A stretch of DNA of 64,000 nucleotides. Origin: Aromatoleum anaerobium (GTDB lineage: Bacteria; Pseudomonadota; Gammaproteobacteria; Burkholderiales; Rhodocyclaceae). The notes below the pieces were generated by a model that ran no database searches, had not been told where the DNA came from, and saw nothing but the letters and a program-made list of their open reading frames with translations. The stretch lies in contig NZ_WTVG02000037.1 in the NCBI RefSeq assembly GCF_012910705.2, positions 372,001-436,000 on the forward strand. The letters are read 5' to 3'. This document shows, piece by piece, positions 39,014 to 49,073 of this stretch (position 1 is the first letter of the stretch; each line of letters starts with the position of its first letter). The position numbers and the translations under genes were made by a program.

Positions 39014-39647
39014 CCTGGAAGAACAGGAGCAGATTTCCGAGCTGAAGGCCTGGTGGGCGCAGTACGGCAAGTTCGTGACGACGCTTGCGGTGGCGGCGGC
39101 GCTCGCGTCGGTCGGCTGGCAGGGCTTCAGGTGGTACCAGAACAAGCAGGCGAGCGAAGCCGGCGCGCTGTATTTTGTCGTCCAGCAGGCGGCCGAGCGA
39201 GGCGACGCGCAGAAGGCGCGGGAGGCCGCGGGGCAGATCATCGAAAAATTCTCCGGCACCGCCTATGCCGAAATGGCCGCGTTGCTGTCGGCCGGCGTGC
39301 AGTTCAGCGCCGGCGAGGGAAAGAACGCGCGTGCCCAGCTCGAGTGGCTGGTGGATCACGGCAGCGATCCCGCACTGCGGGACATCGCGCGCCTGCGGCT
39401 GGCGAGCGTGTTGCTCGACGAAGGCGCCCATGCCGATGCGCTCGCCCGGCTGCAAGCCGAGCCGGAGGCGGCGCTGAAGGGGCGTTTCGCCGATCTGCGC
39501 GGCGACGTGCTGGCGGCGAGCGGCAAGCCCGCTGAAGCTCGCAGCGCCTACCAGGGCGCGCTGGACGCGATTGCGCAGGGCGGCACCGAAGGCGGCGAGA
39601 CGCTGCGCGAAGTGGTCCGCGTGAAGCTTCAGGCGCTGGAGGGCTGA
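39000..39647 (+). CDS. YfgM-like tetratricopeptide membrane protein (ancillary SecYEG partner)
   Basis: The 215-residue protein has a cytoplasmic N-terminus, one transmembrane helix (about 23-42) and a periplasmic TPR_21 domain (about 50-212). YfgM cooperates with SecYEG and PpiD in periplasmic chaperoning. The order hisS-yfgM-bamB-der matches E. coli and betaproteobacteria. The ATG at 39000 lies inside hisS, with GAGGAAGA just upstream. Confidence 0.88.
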   Translation: MAVYDLEEQEQISELKAWWAQYGKFVTTLAVAAALASVGWQGFRWYQNKQASEAGALYFVVQQAAERGDAQKAREAAGQIIEKFSGTAYAEMAALLSAGVQFSAGEGKNARAQLEWLVDHGSDPALRDIARLRLASVLLDEGAHADALARLQAEPEAALKGRFADLRGDVLAASGKPAEARSAYQGALDAIAQGGTEGGETLREVVRVKLQALEG

Positions 39648-39650
39648 GCG

Positions 39651-40793
39651 ATGACGCGTCCTCTGGCCACCTTGCTGCTCGCGGGCTCGCTCGCGCTTTC
39701 CGCCGGCTGCTCGTCACTGAATCCTTTTGCCTCGTCCTCGCCCAAGCCGGCCCAACTCGTCGCCTTCAAGCCTTCGGCCGAGCTGCATACGGTGTGGCAG
39801 GCGGAGATCGGCTCGTCGGGACCCTACGTGTTCCAGCCGGCCGTTGTCGGCACGGAGGTGTATGCGGCGGCGCATGACGGCACGGTCGCGCGCTACCAGG
39901 ACGGAAAAGCCGTGTGGACGGCAAAGGTCGGCAAGCGCCTGTCCGCGGGAGTCGGCAGCGACGGCCGCCTGGCAGTCGTCGTGACGACCGGCGGCGAAGT
40001 GGTCGCGTACGACGCCGCCACCGGCGCGCCGCGCTGGCGAGTTCCGGCAGGCGTCGAGGTTCTCGCCCCGCCCGCGGTCGGCGAGGCGGTCGTCGTCGTG
40101 CGCGCGTCGGACAGCCGCCTGATCGGGCTCGACGCCCGGGATGGCAGTCGCCGCTGGGTGTTCCAGCGGCCGACGCCGCCGCTGGCGCTGCGCAGTTTCG
40201 CCGGCATGACGCTCGAAGGCGGGGTGGCGATCGTCGGCTATCCGGGAGGCAAGCTGGTCGCGGTCAATCTCGCGAACGGCGGGCCGATGTGGGAGCTGAC
40301 GGTGGCGACACCGCGCGGCGCGACCGAGCTCGAGCGGGTTGCCGACGTCGCCGGAACGCCGGTGCTCGGCCGGCGGGAAGTGTGTGCGGTGGCCTACCAG
40401 GGACGCGCGGCGTGCTTCGACGCGAGCAACGGCAACGCGCTCTGGTCCCGCGAGTTTTCGAGCAGCGCGGGCCTGGACCGTGACACGCGCTTTGTCTACA
40501 TCACGGACGACAAGGACGCGGTCCACGCGCTGGAGGCCGGCAGCGGCGCCAGTGCCTGGAAACAGGATGCGCTGGTGCGGCGGACCGTATCGCGTCCGCT
40601 TGTCGCAGGCAATTTCGTCGCCGTGGGCGACAGGGAAGGTTACGTGCACCTGCTCGACCGCGAGAGCGGCGCCTTCGCGGCGCGAGCGCGCGCCGACGAC
40701 AGCGCGATCGTTGCCGATCCGCGCCGGTTCGGTGCCCAGGGTTTTGTCATCCAGACGCGTGACGGCAACGTCCGCGTCTTTGAGGTCCGCTAG
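39651..40793 (+). CDS. bamB: Outer membrane protein assembly factor BamB
   Basis: BamB is an eight-bladed beta-propeller lipoprotein of the BAM complex. The 380-residue precursor has a lipobox LSAGC at about 17-21. Repeated PQQ-type blades follow, such as [18 protein letters not shown], and [13 protein letters not shown]. It starts 4 nt after the yfgM stop and precedes der. Confidence 0.93.
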   Translation: MTRPLATLLLAGSLALSAGCSSLNPFASSSPKPAQLVAFKPSAELHTVWQAEIGSSGPYVFQPAVVGTEVYAAAHDGTVARYQDGKAVWTAKVGKRLSAGVGSDGRLAVVVTTGGEVVAYDAATGAPRWRVPAGVEVLAPPAVGEAVVVVRASDSRLIGLDARDGSRRWVFQRPTPPLALRSFAGMTLEGGVAIVGYPGGKLVAVNLANGGPMWELTVATPRGATELERVADVAGTPVLGRREVCAVAYQGRAACFDASNGNALWSREFSSSAGLDRDTRFVYITDDKDAVHALEAGSGASAWKQDALVRRTVSRPLVAGNFVAVGDREGYVHLLDRESGAFAARARADDSAIVADPRRFGAQGFVIQTRDGNVRVFEVR

Positions 40794-40807
40794 GCGGGAA
40801 TGATCGC

Positions 40808-42136
40808 TTGAAACCCACAATAGTTCTGGTTGGCCGGCCCAATGTCGGCAAGTCCACGCTGTTCAACCGGCTGACGAAAACCCGCGACGCGCTGGTGGCC
40901 GACCAGCCCGGGTTGACGCGCGACCGCCACTACGGCATCGGCCGCGTCGGCGACCGCGATTATCTCGTCGTCGACACGGCCGGTTTCGATCCCGTGGCCA
41001 AGGACGGCATCATGCACGAGATGGCGCGGCAGGCCGAGCAGGCGATTGCCGAGGCCGACGCGCTGCTGTTCATGGTCGACGGCCGCAGCGGCCTCACGCC
41101 TCATGACGAGCAGATCGCCGCACGCCTGCGCCGTGCCGGGCGCCCGGTCTATCTCGTCGTCAACAAGTCGGAAGGCATGGAGCGGACGATGGTCGCGGCC
41201 GAATTCCATGCGCTCGGGCTCGGCGACCCGCTGCCGGTTTCCGCCTCCCATGGCGAGGGCGTGAAACAGCTCCTCGACCTCGTGCTCGGCGCCTTTCCGC
41301 CGGATGCCGAGCCCGAGGAAGACGAGGGGCGCACGCCGCGGATCGCGATCGTCGGCCGTCCGAATGTCGGCAAGTCGACCTTCGTCAACAGCCTGCTCGG
41401 CGAGGAGCGTGTCATCGCGTTCGACATGCCGGGCACGACACGCGATGCAATCGCGATCCCGTTCGAACGGGACGGGCGCCGCTACACGCTGATCGATACC
41501 GCCGGCCTGCGCCGGCGCGGCAAAGTGTTCGAGGCGGTCGAGAAATTCTCGGTGATCAAGACGCTGCAGGCGATCGAGCAGGCGAACGTGGTCGTCCTGG
41601 TGCTTGACGCCTCGCAGGACATTTCCGACCAGGACGCGCATATCGCCGGATTCATCCTCGAGGCGGGCCGCGCGCTGGTCGTCGCGGTGAATAAATGGGA
41701 CGACGTCAACGACTACCGTCGCGAGCTCATCAAGCAGGATCTCGCCCGCAAGCTCAATTTCCTGTCGTTCGCACGCTTTCACTACATTTCGGCGCTGAAG
41801 GGGGCGGGCGTTGCCGCAGTCATGAAATCGGTCGACGCGGCCTATGCCGCCGCGATGGTCAACCTGTCGACTCCGCGCCTCACGCGCACGATGCAGGCTG
41901 CGCTCGCGAAACAGGCGCCACCGCGCCACGGTGTTTTCCGGCCGAAGATGCGCTATGCGCACCAGGGCGGCAACAATCCCCCAGTGGTCGTCATTCACGG
42001 CGCGGCGCTCGATCATGTGCCGACCTCGTACGTGCGCTATCTCGAACGGACCTTCATGGAGGCGTTCAAGCTGCAGGGGACGCCGTTGCGGATACAATTC
42101 CGTACTGCGCACAATCCGTTTATAGGGAAAGAATAG
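40808..42136 (+). CDS. der: Ribosome biogenesis GTPase Der (EngA)
   Basis: Der has two tandem GTPase domains and a KH-like C-terminal domain and acts in 50S subunit maturation. The 442-residue protein starts at TTG, directly before [16 protein letters not shown]; the second P-loop GRPNVGKST is at about 182. NKSEG and NKWDD are the G4 motifs. The start is fixed by the first P-loop, which leaves no room for a downstream ATG. Confidence 0.96.
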   Translation: MKPTIVLVGRPNVGKSTLFNRLTKTRDALVADQPGLTRDRHYGIGRVGDRDYLVVDTAGFDPVAKDGIMHEMARQAEQAIAEADALLFMVDGRSGLTPHDEQIAARLRRAGRPVYLVVNKSEGMERTMVAAEFHALGLGDPLPVSASHGEGVKQLLDLVLGAFPPDAEPEEDEGRTPRIAIVGRPNVGKSTFVNSLLGEERVIAFDMPGTTRDAIAIPFERDGRRYTLIDTAGLRRRGKVFEAVEKFSVIKTLQAIEQANVVVLVLDASQDISDQDAHIAGFILEAGRALVVAVNKWDDVNDYRRELIKQDLARKLNFLSFARFHYISALKGAGVAAVMKSVDAAYAAAMVNLSTPRLTRTMQAALAKQAPPRHGVFRPKMRYAHQGGNNPPVVVIHGAALDHVPTSYVRYLERTFMEAFKLQGTPLRIQFRTAHNPFIGKE

Positions 42137-42169
42137 GCTCCGCACCGGGAGGACGTGCCGGCGCCAATA

Positions 42170-42198
42170 TTGCGGCGCAGCATAAAATCCTTTACATT
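42170..42198 (+). promoter_or_regulatory. Candidate sigma-70 promoter of hfq
   Basis: TTGCGG (42170-42175) and TACATT (42193-42198) are spaced by 17 nt, 30 nt before the hfq ATG. GAGG sits 8 nt before that ATG. An hfq promoter independent of der is therefore plausible. Confidence 0.5.
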
Positions 42199-42227
42199 CA
42201 CAAGAAGATAGAGTTTGAGGTTTTAAA

Positions 42228-42473
42228 ATGAGCAATAAAGGGCAACTTCTACAAGACCCGTTTCTGAATACCCTGCGCAGGGAGCATGTGCCGGTCGCGA
42301 TTTACCTGGTGAATGGCATCAAGCTGCAGGGCCAGATCGAATCCTTCGACCAATACGTCGTTCTGCTGAAGAACACCGTTACCCAGATGGTCTACAAGCA
42401 TGCGATCTCCACGGTCGTGCCTGCACGTCCGGTCAATATCCAGCAGCAGGATTCGGGTGACGGCAATAGCTGA
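42228..42473 (+). CDS. hfq: RNA chaperone Hfq
   Basis: Hfq forms a hexameric ring that pairs small RNAs with mRNAs. The 81-residue protein has the Sm1 motif ([27 protein letters not shown], split) and the Sm2 motif [10 protein letters not shown]. The C-terminal tail is short, as in other betaproteobacteria. It precedes hflX-hflK-hflC, the conserved order. Confidence 0.97.
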   Translation: MSNKGQLLQDPFLNTLRREHVPVAIYLVNGIKLQGQIESFDQYVVLLKNTVTQMVYKHAISTVVPARPVNIQQQDSGDGNS

Positions 42474-42517
42474 GCCCGGACCCATCGAGCGGTCATTCCC
42501 GGCTTTGTCGAGTCTCC

Positions 42518-43675
42518 ATGTTTGAGCGCCCTGCTTCCGGTGAGCGGGCCGTTCTTGTTCAACTCGATCTCAATCAGGGCGCACTCGACGAGCGCCTTTC
42601 CGAACTCAGGCTGCTCGCCGTCAGCGCGGGCGCGAGTGTCGAAGCGGTCATCGGCGGGCGGCGTGCGAAGCCTGATCCGGCGCTGTTTGCCGGGCGCGGG
42701 AAAGTCGACGAGATTGCCGAGGTGTTGCGCGTTCATGACGCCGATCTCGTCATTTTCAATCATGCGCTGTCGCCGGCGCAGCAGCGCAACCTCGAGCGTT
42801 CGCTCGAGTGTCGCGTCATCGACCGCACCGCGCTGATCCTCGACATCTTCGCGCAGCGCGCGCGCAGCCACGAAGGCAAGCTGCAGGTCGAACTCGCGCA
42901 GCTCGACCATCTGTCGACACGGCTCGTCCGCGGCTGGACTCACCTCGAGCGGCAGAAGGGCGGCATCGGCCTGCGCGGGCCGGGCGAGACGCAGCTCGAA
43001 ACCGACCGCCGCCTGCTCGGCACGCGGGTCAAGACGCTGAAAGAGCGGCTCGCCCGGATCGAGAAGCAGCGGCGCGTGCGCCGGCGCGGCAGGCTGGGGC
43101 GCGGCGTGTTGTCGGTGTCCCTCGTCGGGTACACGAACGCCGGCAAATCGACGCTCTTCAACGCGCTGACGAAAGCCGGCGCGTACGCGGCCGACCAGTT
43201 GTTCGCGACGCTCGACACGACCTCGCGTCGCCTGTATGTCGGCGAGGGAGGCAACGTCGTGCTCTCGGATACCGTCGGCTTCATCCGCGATCTTCCGCAT
43301 TCACTGGTCGCGGCCTTTCACTCGACGCTCGAGGAAACCGCCAGCGCCGACCTGCTCCTGCACGTCGTCGATGCGGCCAGCGAGGACCGTGAGGCGCAGG
43401 TCGATGCGGTCAATCGCGTGCTCGTCGAGATCGGCGCGGGCGACGTGCCGCAAATCATGGTGATGAACAAGATCGACCTCACCCAGGCCGAAGCGGCGGT
43501 CAATCGGGATGAGTATGGTAAGATCGACCGCGTTTTTTTGAGCGCCAGGACAGGCGAAGGACTGAGCCTGCTCCGCGATGCTCTGGCCGAAGCGGCACGC
43601 GCAAGCGCGGCTGCCCCGGAAGATCCTGCGGGATCTTCGCCGAATCTCACCGACATCGATCCTATTCAAACGTGA
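42518..43675 (+). CDS. hflX: Ribosome-rescue GTPase HflX
   Basis: HflX binds and splits stalled 70S ribosomes. The 385-residue protein has an N-terminal nucleotide-binding domain (about 1-190) with GGRRAKPDPALFAGRGK and LRGPGETQLETDRR, then a GTPase domain with GYTNAGKSTLFN near 208 and DTVGFIRDLP. It follows hfq by 44 nt. Its C-terminal tail is short. Confidence 0.95.
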   Translation: MFERPASGERAVLVQLDLNQGALDERLSELRLLAVSAGASVEAVIGGRRAKPDPALFAGRGKVDEIAEVLRVHDADLVIFNHALSPAQQRNLERSLECRVIDRTALILDIFAQRARSHEGKLQVELAQLDHLSTRLVRGWTHLERQKGGIGLRGPGETQLETDRRLLGTRVKTLKERLARIEKQRRVRRRGRLGRGVLSVSLVGYTNAGKSTLFNALTKAGAYAADQLFATLDTTSRRLYVGEGGNVVLSDTVGFIRDLPHSLVAAFHSTLEETASADLLLHVVDAASEDREAQVDAVNRVLVEIGAGDVPQIMVMNKIDLTQAEAAVNRDEYGKIDRVFLSARTGEGLSLLRDALAEAARASAAAPEDPAGSSPNLTDIDPIQT

Positions 43676-43689
43676 TTACAGGCGTTCTA

Positions 43690-44947
43690 ATGTCACTCAA
43701 TGACCCTCGCTGGGGCAACCAGGGGAATGACGACGGCAAACGCGGCGACGGAAATCGCGGCGGGAACCAGGGGCCCCCGGATCTCGAAGACATCTGGCGT
43801 GATTTCAACCAGCGGCTGTCGAGCATATTCGGCGGCAAGCGCGGCGGGCGCAACGGCGGCGGTGGGGCGGCGGCGGCCCGCAGATGCCGCAGATTTCGTT
43901 CCGCCAGTTCGGGGCGGAATCGGTGCGTTGCTGGCGCTCATCTTCATCGTCTGGCTCGCGAGCGGTTTCTACATCGTCGACGCGAACCAGCGCGGCGTCG
44001 TGCTGCGCTTCGGCAACTTCGTGCAGACCACCGAGCCCGGCCTGCGCTGGCGCCTGCCCTATCCGATCGAGAGCAATGAGATCGTCGACCTGACCGGGGT
44101 GCGCACCGTCGAGGTCGGTTATCGCGGCACCGAGCGCAACAAGGTGCTGCGCGAGTCGCTGATGCTGACCGATGACGAGAACATCATCAACATCCAGTTC
44201 GCGGTCCAGTACGTGCTGAGCAGCCCGGAGAACTACCTGTTCAACAACCGCTTTCCGGACGAGTCGGTGATCCAGGCCGCCGAATCGGCGATGCGCGAGA
44301 TCGTCGGCAGGAGCAAGATGGACTTCGTGTTGTATGAAGGACGCGAGCAGATCGCGGCGAGTGCCCACGAACTGATCCAGAAAATTCTCGATCGTTACGA
44401 AACCGGCATTCAGGTCAGCCGTGTGACGATGCAGAATGCGCAACCCCCGGAGCAGGTTCAGGCAGCCTTCGATGACGCGGTGAAGGCGGGTCAGGACCGC
44501 GAGCGCGCGCGCAATGAGGGCGAGGCCTACGCGAACGACGTCATACCGCGCGCCCGCGGGACGGCATCGCGTCTCATCGAGGAGGCGAACGCCTATCGGG
44601 AGCGGGTAATCGCCAATGCCCAGGGCGAGGCCAGCCGCTTCACGCAGGTGCTCGAAGAATACCGGCGCGCGCCGGAGGTGACGCGCGAGCGGATGTATCT
44701 GGACACGATGCAGCACGTGATGTCGAATTCCAGCAAGGTGATGGTGGATGCGAAGGGCAACGGGAATCTTCTCCTGATGCCGCTCGACAAGCTGCTGCAG
44801 GGCGTCGGAACAGCGCAGTCGGCGCAGGAGCCGGCGACTTCATCGCCCGCGGCCCCGGCCGCACCCGCCCCGGCACCGCGGGCCGACAGTTCCTTTGATG
44901 CCCGCAGCCGCGATGTGTTGCGTGACCGTGAGCGGGGAGAGCGTTGA
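43690..44947 (+). CDS. hflK: Membrane protease modulator HflK, N-terminal region frameshifted twice in this sequence
   Basis: HflK and HflC form the SPFH/prohibitin-like complex around FtsH. The natural N-terminus MSLNDPRWGNQGNDDGK starts at 43690 in one frame. The segment PQMPQISFRQFG (about 43878-43913) is in a second frame. From GIGALLALIFIVWLASGFYIVDANQRG onward (about 43916 to the stop) the protein is in a third. Restoring one G in each G4 run (43864-43867 and 43911-43914) rebuilds one continuous HflK. The membrane helix, SPFH domain and C-terminal coiled coil are intact. As read it would encode either a broken protein or an altered N-terminus from the ATG at 43700. Sequence error is the simplest explanation. 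Confidence 0.85.
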
Positions 44948-45828
44948 TGCGTGACAAGATGTCGCTCGTTGCGGGCGCGCTGCTGTTTATCGGCGTCCTT
45001 GCGTCAATGACGCTATTTACCGTCGATCAGCGTCAGTTCGCGGTCGTATTCCAGCTCGGTGAGGTCAAGGACGTCATCGACAAGCCGGGCCTGAACTTCA
45101 AGTGGCCGATGATCCAGAACGTGCGCTTTTTCGACCGCCGCATCCTGACAATGGATACCCCGGAGCCGGAACGCTTCATCACCGCGGAGAAGAAGAACGT
45201 CCTCGTCGACCACTTCGTCAAGTGGCGGATCATCGACCCGAAGCTCTACTACGTATCGGTTGCCGGTGACGAGGCGCGCGCGCGCATCCGCCTGCTGCAG
45301 ACGGTCAATTCTGGACTGCGCGAGGAATTCGGCCGGCGCACCGTGCATGACGTGGTATCCGGCGCCCGCGACCAGATCATGGAAGACATGCGCACCCGTG
45401 CCGACGAGGACGCGCGCAAGATCGGCGTGCAGATTCTCGACGTGCGGCTCAAGCGGGTCGATCTGCCGCTCGAGGTGTCGGAGTCGGTCTATCGCCGCAT
45501 GGAGGCGGAGCGCAAGCGCGTCGCCAACGAGCTGCGCTCCGAAGGCGGTGCGATTGCCGAGAAGATCCGTGCCGATGCGGATCGTCAGCGCGAAGTCATC
45601 ATCGCCGAGGCGTACCGCGACGCGCAGCAGTCCAAGGGTGCCGGCGACGCCAAGGCGACGAGCATTTACGGCGAAGCGTACGGCCGGAATCCCGAGTTCT
45701 ACTCGTTCTATCGCAGCCTCGAGGCCTACCGTCAGACCTTCGCCAGCAAGAACGACCTGCTGGTCGTAGACCCGAGTTCGGAGTTTTTCAGATTCATGAA
45801 GGATTCCGGCGGGGGCAGCAAGAACTGA
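44947..45828 (+). CDS. hflC: Membrane protease modulator HflC
   Basis: HflC is the partner of HflK in the FtsH-regulating complex. The 293-residue protein has an N-terminal signal anchor (about 6-26, LVAGALLFIGVLASMTLF), then an SPFH domain with VDQRQFAVVFQLGEVKDV and the coiled-coil region (about 190-240). The ATG at 44947 shares one base with the hflK stop (TGATG). A TTG three bases earlier would add one residue. Confidence 0.95.
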   Translation: MRDKMSLVAGALLFIGVLASMTLFTVDQRQFAVVFQLGEVKDVIDKPGLNFKWPMIQNVRFFDRRILTMDTPEPERFITAEKKNVLVDHFVKWRIIDPKLYYVSVAGDEARARIRLLQTVNSGLREEFGRRTVHDVVSGARDQIMEDMRTRADEDARKIGVQILDVRLKRVDLPLEVSESVYRRMEAERKRVANELRSEGGAIAEKIRADADRQREVIIAEAYRDAQQSKGAGDAKATSIYGEAYGRNPEFYSFYRSLEAYRQTFASKNDLLVVDPSSEFFRFMKDSGGGSKN

Positions 45829-45832
45829 ACGG

Positions 45833-46018
45833 ATGGGCAACACCTTGTTGATGGCCTTCGCACTGATGCTGGTGATCGAAGGCATCCTGCCCTTTGTCGC
45901 GCCGGCCGCCTGGCGCGAAACTTTTTTGCGGCTGGCGCAGATGGCTGACGGCCAGATCCGGTTCATCGGACTGTCGTCGATGCTGATCGGCGTCCTGCTG
46001 CTGTTTCTCCTTTCCTGA
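45833..46018 (+). CDS. DUF2065 family small membrane protein
   Basis: The 61-residue protein has two hydrophobic helices (about 3-24 and 42-60) joined by AAWRETFLRLAQMADGQIRFIG. This is the DUF2065 pattern, and the position directly after hflC (4 nt gap) is conserved in proteobacteria. A role near HflKC/FtsH is possible but unproven. Confidence 0.88.
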   Translation: MGNTLLMAFALMLVIEGILPFVAPAAWRETFLRLAQMADGQIRFIGLSSMLIGVLLLFLLS

Positions 46019-46091
46019 CGAGATGAAACAACCCCCACGCTCACTTTGTTCGAGGAGGGCCGGCTTTGCACAGCCGACCCGTTCGGCAGGC

Positions 46092-46176
46092 ATGGCGCAG
46101 TGCGCCGTGAAACCCCTGCCTCACCCCCCCCAGGGAGCGCAGGCCCCCCTCGGGGCGGCCCAGCGGGAGGCCTGAC
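46092..46176. repeat. GC-rich intergenic repeat-like block upstream of hisZ
   Basis: The block contains C8AGGGAGCG, GGCCCCCCTCGGGGCGGCCC and GGGAGGCCTGAC in short order, with self-complementary parts (AGGCC...GGCCT). Similar proline-codon-like GC blocks recur between genes in Rhodocyclales and Burkholderiales. Its end supplies the GGAGG Shine-Dalgarno site of hisZ. Recurrence elsewhere in this genome cannot be tested here. Confidence 0.4.
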
Positions 46177-47331
46177 ATGCGCTGGGTTCTTCCCGATCAC
46201 ATCCAGGACGCGTTGCCGGCCGAGGCAGACAAGATCGAGCGTCTGCGCCGTCGCCTGCTCGATGCGTTCCGCTCCCACGGCTATCAGCTGGTGGTGCCGC
46301 CGCTGCTCGAATATCTCGACTCCCTGACGACCGGAGCCGGGCAGGACCTCAAGCTGCGGACTTTCAAGCTCGTCGACCAGTTGTCCGGCCGCACGATGGG
46401 CGTGCGCGCCGACATGACGCCGCAGGTGGCGCGCATCGACGCGCACCTGTTGAACCGCCGCGGCGTGTCGCGGCTGTGCTATTGCGGCAGCGTGCTGCAT
46501 ACCCTGCCTTCGACGCTCACGGCGACGCGCGAGCCGCTGCAGCTCGGCGCCGAACTGTACGGTCATGCGGGCCTCGACGCCGACATCGAAATCATCCGGC
46601 TGCTCGCCGAGGTGATGCGCCTGGCCGAGGTCCCGGCGAGCCGCATCGACCTCGGGCACGTCGGCCTGTTCCGCGTGCTCGCGGCGCGCGCCGGGATGGT
46701 GCCGGGGCGCGAGGAGGAGCTCTTCGACCTGCTCCAGGCGAAGGACCTGCCGGACCTGCAAGAGCTCGTCGCCGGCGTCGCCGAGCCGGTGCGCTCCGCA
46801 CTGCTCGCGTTGCCGGGCCTTTACGGCGGCGCCGAGGTGCTCGACGAAGCGCGGGCGTGCCTTCCCGACGACGCCGAGATTCGCGCGGCGCTGGACGATC
46901 TGGGTCGTCTCGCCGCGGCGCTCGGCGATTTGCCGATCAGCTTCGATCTGGCAGATCTGCGCGGCTACCATTACCACAGTGGCGTCGTGTTCGCGGCTTA
47001 CGGCGGAGGCTCGCCCGCGGCGCTGGCGCTCGGCGGGCGTTACGACCGCATCGGGGAGGCCTTCGGCCGCGGACGGCCGGCCACCGGCTTCAGTCTCGAC
47101 CTGCGCGAACTGGCGGTGCGCCTGGCGGATCCGGGGCAGCCCGGTGCGATCCTTGCGCCGGCCGATGGCGACGCCGCGCTGGCCGCGGTCGTCGCACAAT
47201 TGCGCAGCCGGGGCGAGGTCGTGATGACCGAACTCCCCGGACATGAAGGAAGCTGGAACGAGGCCGGTTGCGACCGGCAACTGATCAGGCGTGAGGGCCG
47301 CTGGACGGTCGAATCGCTTCAGGGAGAATGA
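46177..47331 (+). CDS. hisZ: ATP phosphoribosyltransferase regulatory subunit HisZ
   Basis: HisZ is a catalytically inactive HisS paralogue that activates short-form HisG and mediates histidine feedback. The 384-residue protein has the class II synthetase fold: [26 protein letters not shown] split at about 65-90, GAELYGH, and GGRYDRIG near 285. It lies directly before purA, the usual betaproteobacterial place, 28 kb from hisG. Confidence 0.94.
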   Translation: MRWVLPDHIQDALPAEADKIERLRRRLLDAFRSHGYQLVVPPLLEYLDSLTTGAGQDLKLRTFKLVDQLSGRTMGVRADMTPQVARIDAHLLNRRGVSRLCYCGSVLHTLPSTLTATREPLQLGAELYGHAGLDADIEIIRLLAEVMRLAEVPASRIDLGHVGLFRVLAARAGMVPGREEELFDLLQAKDLPDLQELVAGVAEPVRSALLALPGLYGGAEVLDEARACLPDDAEIRAALDDLGRLAAALGDLPISFDLADLRGYHYHSGVVFAAYGGGSPAALALGGRYDRIGEAFGRGRPATGFSLDLRELAVRLADPGQPGAILAPADGDAALAAVVAQLRSRGEVVMTELPGHEGSWNEAGCDRQLIRREGRWTVESLQGE

Positions 47332-47336
47332 AGTAA

Positions 47337-48647
<1,311 letters not shown>

Positions 48648-48682
48648 GAGCGGGAGTCCCGACGCTCGTGCAGGGCTGGAAA

Positions 48683-48716
48683 AAGCAAAAGCCGGTCGAA
48701 TGACCGGCTTTTGCTT
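48683..48716. terminator. Strong bidirectional terminator between purA and tRNA-Leu
   Basis: AAGCAAAAGCCGGTC (48683-48697) and GACCGGCTTTTGCTT (48702-48716) form a perfect 15-bp stem with loop GAAT. Both strands have T-rich right arms, so it can stop purA from the left and the minus-strand tRNA from the right. Confidence 0.9.
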
Positions 48717-48721
48717 GAATC

Positions 48722-48806
<85 letters not shown>

Positions 48807-48816
48807 AGGCGGACGG

Positions 48817-48844
48817 AGTATACCGGCAAGTCGGGTTTTGGCAA
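48817..48844 (-). promoter_or_regulatory. Promoter of tRNA-Leu copy 1
   Basis: On the minus strand TTGCCA (48844-48839) and TATACT (48822-48817) are spaced by 16 nt, ending 11 nt before the tRNA 5' end. Confidence 0.65.
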
Positions 48845-48913
48845 AGCGGGGCGCCGACACCCGGCTGCAACGAGTTCACGACGCGAAGGATGGAACAAGG
48901 AAGGACAGGCAAC

Positions 48914-48939
48914 AAAAAAGCCGACTCAAGGTCGGCTTT
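48914..48939 (-). terminator. Intrinsic terminator after tRNA-Leu copy 2
   Basis: On the minus strand AAAGCCGAC (48939-48931) pairs with GTCGGCTTT (48925-48917), followed by more T (TTTTTTG). It lies 10 nt downstream of the tRNA 3' end and separates the two tRNA genes into independent units. Confidence 0.85.
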
Positions 48940-48949
48940 CCTGCAGAAC

Positions 48950-49034
<85 letters not shown>

Positions 49035-49045
49035 AAGAGCCGCGC

Positions 49046-49073
49046 ATTATAAGCATCAATTAGAGAATGTCAA
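49046..49073 (-). promoter_or_regulatory. Consensus promoter of tRNA-Leu copy 2, overlapping the rnr start
   Basis: On the minus strand TTGACA (49073-49068) and TATAAT (49051-49046) are perfect hexamers with 16-nt spacing. The -35 box lies inside the first codons of rnr on the opposite strand. Confidence 0.85.

Noticed and set aside
43864-43914. Programmed ribosomal frameshifting in hflK
   Set aside because: Two successive shifts without slippery heptamers would be needed, and HflK is not known to use recoding; sequence error is simpler.
46046-46327. Small gene upstream of hisZ
   Set aside because: The frame is created by the GC repeat block and runs into hisZ out of frame; no homology or start signal.
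45013-47280. Long open frame antisense to hflC, DUF2065 and hisZ (755 codons)
   Set aside because: It crosses three well-supported genes and a GC repeat; no domain content.
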